In this document: in pieces, positions 51,126 through 59,029 of the stretch
How positions within the stretch are numbered: position 1 is the first letter of the stretch
Layout: every line of letters begins with the position of its first letter
Notes under the pieces: generated by a model
Databases searched by the model: none
What the model was told of the DNA's origin: nothing
What the model saw: the letters and a program-made list of their open reading frames with translations, nothing else
From: PALSA-1006 sp964532405
Lineage (GTDB): Bacteria; Pseudomonadota; Gammaproteobacteria; Burkholderiales; Gallionellaceae
Assembly (NCBI GenBank): GCA_964532405.1
Contig: CAZHIC010000002.1
Span: 62,001 to 126,000 of the forward strand
DNA: 64,000 nucleotides
Reading direction: 5' to 3'
Program-made: the position numbers and the translations under genes

Positions 51126-51779
51126 ATGATCAAATTCAACCAAGTCCACAAGCGCTATCCCGGCGGGCATGAAGCCCTCAAGAACTTGAGCTTCGAGATC
51201 GCCGAAGGCGAGATGGTGTTCCTCACCGGACACTCCGGCGCGGGCAAAAGCACGCTGCTCAAACTCATCGCCGCCATTGAGCGCCCCAACAGCGGCAGTG
51301 TTGTCGTGAAGGGGCAAAACACCAAATCGCTCAAGAGCGGTGCGCTGCCTTATTTGCGCCGCAACTTTGGCCTCATCTTTCAAGATCACAAATTATTATT
51401 CGACCGCAACGCTTTCGACAACGTGATGTTGCCGCTACAGATTTGCGGCTTCGATCACCGCGAAAGCGCCAAACGCGTGCGCGCCGCACTGGACAAAGTC
51501 GGCTTGCTCAAGCGCGAAAAAGCCCACCCCATCGCTTTGTCGGGAGGCGAACAACAGCGTTTGTGCATCGCGCGCGCCATCGTCAACCGCCCTTCCATAC
51601 TGCTTGCCGACGAACCGACCGGCAATCTCGACACGGAGTATTCCGGCGAGATTATGCACATCTTCAAGTCGTTCCATCAGGTCGGCGTGACGCTGCTCAT
51701 CTCCACCCACGACGAAGCGATCCTGCGCCAATTTCCGGCACGCGCGCTGGCACTGAAACACGGGGAATTGCAACCATGA
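51126..51779 (+). CDS. ftsE: Cell-division ABC ATPase FtsE
   Basis: 217 residues, with MIKFNQVHKRYPGGHEALKN, Walker A FLTGHSGAGKSTLLKLI, signature ALSGGEQQRLCIARAIV, Walker B ILLADEPTGNLD and LISTHDEAILR. With FtsX it couples ATP hydrolysis to septal cell-wall hydrolases. The ftsX start overlaps its stop as ATGA. Confidence 0.97.
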   Translation: MIKFNQVHKRYPGGHEALKNLSFEIAEGEMVFLTGHSGAGKSTLLKLIAAIERPNSGSVVVKGQNTKSLKSGALPYLRRNFGLIFQDHKLLFDRNAFDNVMLPLQICGFDHRESAKRVRAALDKVGLLKREKAHPIALSGGEQQRLCIARAIVNRPSILLADEPTGNLDTEYSGEIMHIFKSFHQVGVTLLISTHDEAILRQFPARALALKHGELQP

Positions 51780-52684
51780 AGAACGCCGCGATCCAACATT
51801 TGCGGGTAATCCGTTTTACCGTGCAGCGCCTATGGCATACGCCCGTTGCTAGCCTGCTCAATATTCTGGTCATCGGCATCGCGCTGAGTCTGCCCGTCGG
51901 CGGTTATGTACTGCTGAAAAACGTACAAGGCTTGGCGCAGCAGATGGCGGGAACGCCGCAAATCAGCGCCTTCCTTGCCATGGGAACCAGCCAGGACGAG
52001 ATTGCGCGCATCGGCAAACAACTCAAAGAGCATGGCGCGGTCGATCATATCGAATTCGTGCCGCGCGATTTGGCGCTAAAGCAATTGCAACTCAGTACGG
52101 GCTTGGCGGATGTGGTTGGCGGGCTCGTTCAAAATCCGTTGCCGGATGCTTTCATCATCTACCCTATCGCTTTGGATGCGCAAAAGCTGGAACTGCTGCG
52201 CGACGACCTGAAGTCATGGCCGAAGTTCGAGCATGTACAACTGGATTCAGCCTGGGCGCACAAATTGGAAGCCCTGCTACAATTCGCCCGGCTGGCGGTA
52301 TTGATATTGGCGGCGATGCTCAGCTTCGCTTTGGTCGCCATCACCTTCAACACGATACGCCTGCAAATCCTGACCCAGCGCGATGAGATCGAAGTCTCCA
52401 AACTGATCGGCGCGACCAACGGATTCATCCGCCGCCCGTTCTTGTATTTTGGTCTCATACAGGGAATGCTGGGAGGCGCCGCGGCTTGGCTCATCATCGC
52501 CTCCAGCTTGATTTTATTAAACTACAGCCTTGCCGGACTGGCCCAGCTTTATGCCAGCAGTTTTAGCCTGAAACATCTGTCGCTGGGCGACAGCCTTTCA
52601 TTGTGGGGATTTTCGGCCTATTTAGGCTGGCTGGGAGCGTGGTTATCCGTTTCACAACATCTCTGGCAAATCGAACCCAAATAA
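51776..52684 (+). CDS. ftsX: Cell-division membrane protein FtsX
   Basis: About 302 residues with four transmembrane segments: SLLNILVIGIALSLPVGGYVL near the N-terminus, then FARLAVLILAAMLSFALVAITFN, LGGAAAWLIIASSLILLNY and LWGFSAYLGWLGAWLSV. A periplasmic loop lies between the first and second. The start is ATG at 51776, inside the ftsE stop; the open frame upstream overlaps ftsE and is not coding. Confidence 0.95.
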   Translation: MKNAAIQHLRVIRFTVQRLWHTPVASLLNILVIGIALSLPVGGYVLLKNVQGLAQQMAGTPQISAFLAMGTSQDEIARIGKQLKEHGAVDHIEFVPRDLALKQLQLSTGLADVVGGLVQNPLPDAFIIYPIALDAQKLELLRDDLKSWPKFEHVQLDSAWAHKLEALLQFARLAVLILAAMLSFALVAITFNTIRLQILTQRDEIEVSKLIGATNGFIRRPFLYFGLIQGMLGGAAAWLIIASSLILLNYSLAGLAQLYASSFSLKHLSLGDSLSLWGFSAYLGWLGAWLSVSQHLWQIEPK

Positions 52685-52710
52685 CTTTCAATTGCTGTCG
52701 AAAATGATAT

Positions 52711-52737
52711 CTAGCACTCCGCTGACGCGAGTGCTAA
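52711..52737. promoter_or_regulatory. CIRCE operator upstream of rpoH
   Basis: CTAGCACTC, nine bases, GAGTGCTAA matches the CIRCE consensus TTAGCACTC-N9-GAGTGCTAA at 17 of 18 arm positions. It ends 24 bases before the rpoH ATG and 8 bases before the AAAGGAGGT ribosome site. CIRCE binds the HrcA repressor, so rpoH is probably released when HrcA is inactive during heat stress. hrcA itself is not in the window. Confidence 0.93.
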
Positions 52738-52761
52738 AATTGTTCAAAGGAGGTATTAACC

Positions 52762-53613
52762 ATGAGCTATAACCTATCGTTGCCTGTGCCGTCTGCTGTT
52801 GGCAGTATTGACAGTTACATCACGTCGGTTAAGCATTTTCCTGTACTGACACAGGAAGAGGAGTTGGATTTAGCTACGCGTTTTCGCCGCGATAATGACT
52901 TGGATGCTGCGCGTGCCTTGGTGTTGTCTCATCTGCGCGTGGTGGTGAGTGTTGCGCGCGGATATGCTGGATACGGTCTGCCCCATGCCGATCTGATTCA
53001 AGAAGGCAACATCGGATTGATGAAGGCCGTTAAACGCTATGATCCAGAGAGGGGTGTGCGTTTAGTGTCGTTCGCGCTGCATTGGATACGCGCGGAAATG
53101 CATGAATATATTTTGCGCAATTGGCGCTTGGTGAAAATTGCCACGACCAAGGCACAGCGCAAATTGTTCTTTAATTTGCGCAGTATGAAACAAGGCTTGG
53201 GTACGCTGCAGCCGCAAGAGGTTTCACGTATCGCACAGGAATTGAATGTCAGTGAACGCGACGTGGTGGAGATGGAAACCCGTTTCGGCAATCACGAAAT
53301 GTCGCTGGATCCCGAATCGGCTGACGACGAACACAGTTTTGCCCCGATAGCTTATCTGTCTGCCGACTCCGAGAACGAGCCAGATCAGGTGCTTGAGCGT
53401 ATCGAATTTGAAAAACTGGAAAGTGCTGGCTTGAAACATGCGCTGGAGAGCTTGGACGAGCGCAGCCGTCGTATCATCGAGGCTCGTTGGCTGAATAGTG
53501 AACGCAGCGCAACACTGCACGACCTCGCTGCCGAATTCAATGTTTCTGCGGAACGTATTCGCCAAATCGAACAAAAGGCGATGGACAAGATGCGCGCCGC
53601 AATGACCGCGTAA
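52762..53613 (+). CDS. rpoH: RNA polymerase heat-shock sigma factor sigma-32
   Basis: 283 residues. Region 2 reads LVLSHLRVVVSVARGYAGYGLPHADLIQEGNIGLMKAVKRYDP-like sequence, split here at DLIQEGNIGLMKAV. The RpoH box is AQRKLFFNLRS, which separates it from RpoD. Region 4 has the helix-turn-helix LHDLAAEFNVSAERIRQIEQKA. A strong AAAGGAGGT site stands before the ATG. The CIRCE operator upstream suggests HrcA repression. It follows ftsX, as in many proteobacteria. Confidence 0.96.
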   Translation: MSYNLSLPVPSAVGSIDSYITSVKHFPVLTQEEELDLATRFRRDNDLDAARALVLSHLRVVVSVARGYAGYGLPHADLIQEGNIGLMKAVKRYDPERGVRLVSFALHWIRAEMHEYILRNWRLVKIATTKAQRKLFFNLRSMKQGLGTLQPQEVSRIAQELNVSERDVVEMETRFGNHEMSLDPESADDEHSFAPIAYLSADSENEPDQVLERIEFEKLESAGLKHALESLDERSRRIIEARWLNSERSATLHDLAAEFNVSAERIRQIEQKAMDKMRAAMTA

Positions 53614-53628
53614 AAGGTTTGTAAATGT

Positions 53629-53666
53629 AATAAAAAAGCCGTGGAAATCATCCTCGGCTTTTTTAT
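53629..53666. terminator. Bidirectional terminator between rpoH and sspB
   Basis: AAAAAAGCCG, a short internal loop, and CGGCTTTTTTA form a stem with flanking A and T runs. The right arm overlaps the sspB stop codon. It serves both converging transcripts. Confidence 0.85.
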
Positions 53667-54082
53667 TTCACGACCCTAAGTTTAGGCTTTCCCTGATGTT
53701 TAGAACCGCTAGGCGGCCCATCATCCCCGCCTGTATTATTTTCGACGGCGGCACTCAAAATCGGCGAGGAGTCTTGCCCCTGAAAAACCAGACCTTGCCC
53801 ATTCTCTTTGGCAAAGATGCCCATCACTGACGCGATTGGAACGATAATTTGATGTGAAACCCCGCCGAAACGACCGCCACAAGTGATGTCTTCGTTACCC
53901 ATGTGCAGATTTCTGACTGCATCCACGCTGATGTTCAGAACGATCTTGCCTTCTTTCACATAGCCCATCGGCACCTGCGTATATTCATCCACCTGCACTG
54001 CCAAATAGGGCGTCAGTCCACTATCAGCACACCAATCGTAAATTGCACGAATCAAATACGGCTTGGTGGATATTTCACTCAC
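53663..54082 (-). CDS. sspB: ClpXP adaptor protein SspB
   Basis: 139 residues. The N-terminal beta-rich domain (KPYLIRAIYDWCADSGLTPYL, GKIVLNISVDAVRNLHMGNE, ISFNARFGG-like ITCGGRFGGVSHQIIVPI) binds ssrA-tagged substrates, and the C-terminal tail GKPKLRVVK is the conserved ClpX-binding end. The start overlaps the sspA stop by ATGA. Confidence 0.93.
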   Translation of the reverse strand: MSEISTKPYLIRAIYDWCADSGLTPYLAVQVDEYTQVPMGYVKEGKIVLNISVDAVRNLHMGNEDITCGGRFGGVSHQIIVPIASVMGIFAKENGQGLVFQGQDSSPILSAAVENNTGGDDGPPSGSKHQGKPKLRVVK

Positions 54083-54678
54083 TTACGCATCGCTTTTTCT
54101 GAGGGTGTCATCGCTTCGCTATAGGCAGGACGAGAAAATAACCGTTCCGCATATTTCATCAATGGCGCGGCTTCCTTATCCAGCTGGATACCGTAATGAT
54201 CCAAACGCCACAACAACGGGGCAATCGCCACATCCAGCATGGAGAACTCATCACCCAGCATAAATTTTTGCTTGGTGAAAACAGGCGAGATTTGGGTCAG
54301 ATTTTCGCGCACCGCAGCACGGGCTTTTTCCACTGTCTTCGCCACACCGCTTTCCAAGCCGTCGATATGACAAAATAATTCCTGCTCGAAGCGGTGCAGA
54401 AACAGCCGGGCGCGGGCGCGCATCACCGGATCGGCCGGCATCAATTGCGGATGCGGGAAACGCTCATCGATGTATTCATTGATGATGTTCGCTTCATACA
54501 GAATCAAATCGCGTTCGACCAACACCGGTACCTTGTTGTACGGATTCATTACCACGAGATCTTCAGGCTTATTGAAAACATCGACATCAATAACTTGAAA
54601 ATCCATGCCTTTTTCAAACAGCACTATGCGGCAGCGGTGGCTATAGGGACAAATCGTTCCCGAATACAGTGTCATCAT
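54079..54678 (-). CDS. sspA: Stringent starvation protein A
   Basis: About 199 residues with a glutathione-transferase fold: MTLYSGTICPYSHRCRIVLFEKGMDF at the N-terminus and NPYNKVPVLVERDLILYEANIINEYIDERFPHPQL-like sequence after it. SspA binds RNA polymerase and modulates promoter use in stationary phase. ATG at 54678 is used; TTG at 54690 overlaps the actF stop. It follows actF without a gap, so it is probably transcribed with the alternative complex III operon. Confidence 0.92.
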   Translation of the reverse strand: MMTLYSGTICPYSHRCRIVLFEKGMDFQVIDVDVFNKPEDLVVMNPYNKVPVLVERDLILYEANIINEYIDERFPHPQLMPADPVMRARARLFLHRFEQELFCHIDGLESGVAKTVEKARAAVRENLTQISPVFTKQKFMLGDEFSMLDVAIAPLLWRLDHYGIQLDKEAAPLMKYAERLFSRPAYSEAMTPSEKAMRK

Positions 54679-54686
54679 CGCGCGGC

Positions 54687-55703
54687 TCAACCCTTTATCA
54701 GGTGGTTGCGACGCATCGCACCACCGACCAATTTATATCCAATAAATGCAACCACGGCAGTGACTACAATGCCCCACAGCACAGGAATCGTACCCGTCCC
54801 GTTGATACCCGCGATCCATGTGTATCTCTCACAAATCGTGCCCAAAATAATCCCTCCGGCAATACCCAATATCACATTGGGCGAATGACGCGAGTTGGGA
54901 AAAGACAACACCGCAAACGGAATAACAAATTTCAGGAACACCATCATCCACCACAGCACGCTGTAATCACCGTTTTGCATAGCCATCACGCGATCCACTT
55001 CGTCGCCGATATTGCCGTACCAGATCGTTAGATACTGTGCAAAGAAGGTGTACATCCACAGCAGCGTAAAGGCCAACATCATCTGCGCCATATAATTGTA
55101 AATATAGCCTTTTACTTTGTGCACCAGCTTGTCGCGCGTGTTCAACACGGAGATCCAGATCGTGAGGAATGCCAGGAACATGCCGAAGTTGCTGATGACG
55201 ACTTGCAAGCCGTAGATCGCACTGTGCCAAGCAGGCTGCAACGTCATCTCAAAATCCCACGCCACCATCGTGCCGTAAAGCACATAAAGAAAGGGAACCC
55301 ATGTTGCGATGGTATGAAAACGCGCAGCATCTTCTGCACTGCGTTCGCTCACTTCTTGACGTTTGATGAAAATCCAGGACAGATACATCACCGTCAGCAT
55401 CCCGATGATCTCGCGCGCAGCCAACAGTGGTAGTGTGTACCAGCCCGGCATGTGCACATCTTCGCCATGCGAAATGTGACCGATCCACGGAAAAGTGTGC
55501 TCCCCGCCAACCAGCAAAATGATCAGCATGACAAAGGCCAGCGGGAACAATGCAAATAGTGACACTGCGATTTGACGCACTTCAAAACGCCATTTCGCCC
55601 CGACCAGATACAGCACCGAACACAGTGCTACACCGCTAAATGCCAAGCATAGTACCACCAGAAAATTAACCGATAAAACTGCCCAGTTGCTATAAGAAAT
55701 CAT
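54687..55703 (-). CDS. actF: Alternative complex III subunit ActF
   Basis: About 338 residues with about 10 predicted membrane helices (LSVNFLVVLCLAFSGVALCSVLYLVG first). ActF is the second membrane subunit of alternative complex III, related in fold to NrfD-type ActC. The start at 55703 is set by AGGGAGGTAACGC just upstream; the frame extends 69 bases further without membrane-protein character. It overlaps the sspA region downstream and follows actE by about 13 bp. Confidence 0.9.
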   Translation of the reverse strand: MISYSNWAVLSVNFLVVLCLAFSGVALCSVLYLVGAKWRFEVRQIAVSLFALFPLAFVMLIILLVGGEHTFPWIGHISHGEDVHMPGWYTLPLLAAREIIGMLTVMYLSWIFIKRQEVSERSAEDAARFHTIATWVPFLYVLYGTMVAWDFEMTLQPAWHSAIYGLQVVISNFGMFLAFLTIWISVLNTRDKLVHKVKGYIYNYMAQMMLAFTLLWMYTFFAQYLTIWYGNIGDEVDRVMAMQNGDYSVLWWMMVFLKFVIPFAVLSFPNSRHSPNVILGIAGGIILGTICERYTWIAGINGTGTIPVLWGIVVTAVVAFIGYKLVGGAMRRNHLIKG

Positions 55704-55716
55704 TGCGTTACCTCCC

Positions 55717-56250
55717 TTATTTCTTGGCCACAGGCGCAGTGGCCGGTGCCTTCTGCACAACCTTGCGCACATAGTTGACTACGTGCCAACGTTCGGTCGG
55801 CGACAGGTCGTTGGCATAAGTCGGCATGACTGCTCCGCCGAAAGTCATATAACCAAAGATGAAGCCATCGCTACGCCCTTTGGTCTGATCTGCGGACAAA
55901 TCGTAGGGCTTCAGCGCCAACTTTGCCCCGACGAACCCGTCACCCTGCCCTGCTTTTCCATGACAGGGAACGCAGTAAATCTCGAATAACCGAGCACCCG
56001 TCGCAACGGACTTTTCATCTGCCACGATGGGGTTATTTAACTTCTCGGCTGCGGCGGCATCCTTGACGATAGTCATGGTGCCCGGAACGGGAACGGATCG
56101 TTTCGGAAACGGAACCATACCCGGATTAGCGGGATCGGTACTTTCCTGCGGCTTGGTGCTCACCTGATTCGCCATGTCCTGCGACCACGGCCAAGCTTGT
56201 GCCAATACAGGCGTCAACATCAATACAACTGCTAAGGATAGTTTTTTCAT
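55717..56250 (-). CDS. actE: Alternative complex III monoheme cytochrome c, ActE
   Basis: 177 residues with a signal peptide (LSLAVVLMLTPVLAQAWPW) and one heme site CVPCHGKAGQGDGFVGAKL. A distal methionine is available in FGGAVMPTYANDLS. It is a periplasmic electron-transfer subunit. The start overlaps the actD stop by ATGA (56247-56250). Confidence 0.92.
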   Translation of the reverse strand: MKKLSLAVVLMLTPVLAQAWPWSQDMANQVSTKPQESTDPANPGMVPFPKRSVPVPGTMTIVKDAAAAEKLNNPIVADEKSVATGARLFEIYCVPCHGKAGQGDGFVGAKLALKPYDLSADQTKGRSDGFIFGYMTFGGAVMPTYANDLSPTERWHVVNYVRKVVQKAPATAPVAKK

Positions 56251-56774
56251 TTCCCCGCCTCTTCCTGAATCTCCAACGCCCCGTGATCGAGGAACACCTT
56301 TTTAATTTTAACCATCGCGGACACGTCTGCTTTGATCAAAATGCCGATCTGGTCTTCGGACACTTTGGCACTATACAACGGCGAACGTTTAGCCGGAAGG
56401 CCTGCACACACCAAGAAGCCCAGCACCGAAATAAATACGCCGCCCAGAATAAACATTTCATAGGTCAGCACAAAATTGGGCGGAAAAGGCACGATCGGCT
56501 TGCCGCCCTTAATTTGTGCAAAAAAGTTAGCCTGTGCGCCGGAAATCAAAAAGAATCCCAGCAAACCACCCATGAGAGCACCGCCCAAAGTGAACCATTG
56601 CACGTTGGCAGAACGCTTGCCCAGAATATTTTCCACCTCAGGGTGCTCAATGGGCGACTTCAATGTTAAATCGTCGAAGTTAAACCCTTTGATGTCCGCC
56701 GCGCGCAATTCAAAAATTGCGGCCTCGGCATCATCGAAGTTATTAAACAACGCGAGTATGTGATGTTGGCTCAT
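56247..56774 (-). CDS. actD: Alternative complex III subunit ActD (DUF3341)
   Basis: 175 residues with a soluble N-terminal domain (HHILALFNNFDDAEAAIFELR) and two membrane segments (GGALMGGLLGFFLISGAQANFF and LTYEMFILGGVFISVLGFLVCAGL), the standard ActD layout. The start overlaps the actC stop by one base as TGATG. Confidence 0.92.
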   Translation of the reverse strand: MSQHHILALFNNFDDAEAAIFELRAADIKGFNFDDLTLKSPIEHPEVENILGKRSANVQWFTLGGALMGGLLGFFLISGAQANFFAQIKGGKPIVPFPPNFVLTYEMFILGGVFISVLGFLVCAGLPAKRSPLYSAKVSEDQIGILIKADVSAMVKIKKVFLDHGALEIQEEAGK

Positions 56775-58150
56775 CAGTGCGCTCCCTTCTCTTCTGCAAA
56801 CTCATTTTTCTTCAGCGCAAGGCTACGGTGGTACACCATCTCCTTCACTTCGTACATGGAAACAGAGGGGAATACTTTGCAGAACACCATGAACAGAAAA
56901 GTGAACCAGCCAAAACTACCAAACACGATGCCCCACTGAATCATGCTGGGCCACTGGTTGCCATCCCATGTCCAAGGATAGTAACCGTGCGAGAACGTGG
57001 GCGCCACAATCATCCAGCGCTCCAGCCACATGCCCAAGTTCAGCAGCAACGACACGGCAAACAATACCGGGATGTTGGTCTGGAAGCGCTTGAACGCGAG
57101 CGTCAACGGCACAACCGAGCCGCAGAAAATCATCATCCACCAGAAGGGAGCAAAGGGACCGATCGCCTTTTGGATTAACAGGTCTTTGGACGCCTGGTCA
57201 TGGCTGTACCACACGGAAGCAAACTCGACTGCGTTCAGATAAGTCCACACCATCGAAATCGCGAAAGTTAAACGAACCACTTTCTTCAAAATCGGCAGGG
57301 TCATGTATTCCTCGAACCTGAACACATAACGCAAAATGATGAACAGCGTAATGATCGCGGCACAACCGGAATATAAAGCACCTGCCACGAAGTACGGAGG
57401 GAACGAAGTCACGTGCCAGCCGGGCTGTTGCGACATGGCGAAGTCGGAAGCCACGATGGAGTGCACCGACACCGCCAGCGGAATCAGGAAGCAAGCCACG
57501 GTCAGGTAGGTAACGCGGAAGTTGCGCCATTGACGGTCAGTACCCTCCCAGCCCAGCGACAAAATGGTGTACAGCTTCTTGCGCCAGCCCGGATGCAGGT
57601 GGTCGCGACAGATCGCCAAGTCGGGGATCATGCCGATGAACAGGAAGATCACCGACGAGCTGAGGTAAGTGAAAATCGCCATCGCGTCCCACAGCAGCGG
57701 GGACTGGAAGTTCGGCCACAGGCCACGTTCGTTCGGGTAAGGCAGCGAGTAGTAGAATTGCCACAAACGCCCCAAGTGCACCATCACAAACAGACCTGCT
57801 GTCATCAGCGAGAACGTCGTCATCGCTTCCGCAAAACGGTAAATCGGCTTACGCCAGTCCGCATGCATCAGGTGCAAGATCGCCGACAGCAACGTGCCGG
57901 AGTGGCTCATCCCAATCCAGAAAATAAAAGTGGCGATGTACAAACCCCACACATGAGGGTTATTCATGTTCGCCACACCCATGCCGATTTGGTACTGGTA
58001 AATTTCGCAACCCAAACCGGTACCGAACATCGCCAACGCAACAACCAAAATCACCCAGTACAGCTTTCTGGGCGACTCCAAACTCTTGAGCACGTCGCCA
58101 TTGATCTTTGCCCAGGCAATGCTCTCGCTAATATCTTTTTCCATTGTCAC
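56774..58150 (-). CDS. actC: Alternative complex III NrfD-like quinol-binding subunit ActC
   Basis: 458 residues with about ten membrane helices, opening KLYWVILVVALAMFGTGLGCEIYQYQIGMGV-like sequence, and containing HVWGLYIATFIFWIGMSHSGTLLSAI, a strongly conserved ActC block near the proposed quinol site. It oxidises membrane quinol and passes electrons to the iron-sulfur and heme subunits. It follows actB2 by about 21 bp. Confidence 0.94.
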   Translation of the reverse strand: MTMEKDISESIAWAKINGDVLKSLESPRKLYWVILVVALAMFGTGLGCEIYQYQIGMGVANMNNPHVWGLYIATFIFWIGMSHSGTLLSAILHLMHADWRKPIYRFAEAMTTFSLMTAGLFVMVHLGRLWQFYYSLPYPNERGLWPNFQSPLLWDAMAIFTYLSSSVIFLFIGMIPDLAICRDHLHPGWRKKLYTILSLGWEGTDRQWRNFRVTYLTVACFLIPLAVSVHSIVASDFAMSQQPGWHVTSFPPYFVAGALYSGCAAIITLFIILRYVFRFEEYMTLPILKKVVRLTFAISMVWTYLNAVEFASVWYSHDQASKDLLIQKAIGPFAPFWWMMIFCGSVVPLTLAFKRFQTNIPVLFAVSLLLNLGMWLERWMIVAPTFSHGYYPWTWDGNQWPSMIQWGIVFGSFGWFTFLFMVFCKVFPSVSMYEVKEMVYHRSLALKKNEFAEEKGAH

Positions 58151-58171
58151 TTGTCCCTTTTACTTGTGCCT

Positions 58172-59026
58172 TTAGATTGCGCTTTCGCGCACGCGCTCCA
58201 GATACATCACCGACGGATACGGGCGCAACTCTTCAAAGATGCGGTAACCGCGCAGATCCGACCCGCCTTCTTGCGCATCTTTCGCCTGCACGTCCTTCGC
58301 CAACTCAACCTGCTGATGCGCCCATTGCTTGGACACCCTAGACTCTGGATCGATCATGTTACCGAACGAAATTGCACCCGGCGGACACGCTTGCTGACAA
58401 GCGGTTTGCACCTCTCCGTCACGCACCGATCGACCTTCATTGCGCGCAGTGACCTTGGCCGCCGCCGTACGCTGTACACAGAAGGTGCATTTTTCCATCA
58501 CACCCTTACCGCGTACTGTCACATCCGGATTGAGCTGTTGCGTCATTTCCGCAGGCCAAACATTCTCCGTCGTCGGATAGTCGTACCAGTTAAAATAGCG
58601 CACCTTGAACGGGCAGTTAGCCGAGCAGTAACGCGAACCGATGCAACGATTGTATACCTGCGAATTCAAACCATCCGCCGTATGGTTGGTCGCACCCGCC
58701 GGGCACACCGTTTCGCACGGTGCCGCTTCGCACTGCTGGCACATCATCGGCAGGAACTGCGCGCCCTGATCGGCAAACTCGCGGCCATCTTCATCCCAAT
58801 AACGCTCGATACGCATCCAGTGCATTTGCTGTCCGGCATTGAATTTTTCTTTGCCCACCACCGGAATGTTGTTCTCGGCATAACACGCCACGCTGCACGC
58901 ATTGCAACCCGTGCAGGAATCGAGGTCGATAGCCATCCCCCACTTGTATTGCTCATGCGGTGTATCGCCCACCGGATGAGCATGGCGAAATTGCGACCAG
59001 TTTTCTAACAGATTGGTAACGGACAT
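58172..59026 (-). CDS. actB2: Alternative complex III iron-sulfur subunit, ActB C-terminal part encoded separately
   Basis: 284 residues with the cluster motifs CTGCNACSVACYAEN, CQQCEAAPCETVCP, CIGSRYCSANCPFKVRYFNW and CTFCVQRTAAAK to CQQACPPGAISFGN, consistent with three [4Fe-4S] and one [3Fe-4S] cluster. In Rhodothermus-type enzymes this domain is fused to the molybdopterin-like domain as one ActB. Here it has its own start, with GGGGGAGGTG as ribosome site, three bases after the actB1 stop and in the same frame. Confidence 0.93.
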   Translation of the reverse strand: MSVTNLLENWSQFRHAHPVGDTPHEQYKWGMAIDLDSCTGCNACSVACYAENNIPVVGKEKFNAGQQMHWMRIERYWDEDGREFADQGAQFLPMMCQQCEAAPCETVCPAGATNHTADGLNSQVYNRCIGSRYCSANCPFKVRYFNWYDYPTTENVWPAEMTQQLNPDVTVRGKGVMEKCTFCVQRTAAAKVTARNEGRSVRDGEVQTACQQACPPGAISFGNMIDPESRVSKQWAHQQVELAKDVQAKDAQEGGSDLRGYRIFEELRPYPSVMYLERVRESAI

Positions 59027-59029
59027 TTT

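Noticed and set aside
57413..59008. Open frame of 531 codons on the plus strand
   Set aside because: It lies entirely opposite actC and actB2, whose families are certain, and its composition (His/Arg-rich) is that of an antisense shadow.
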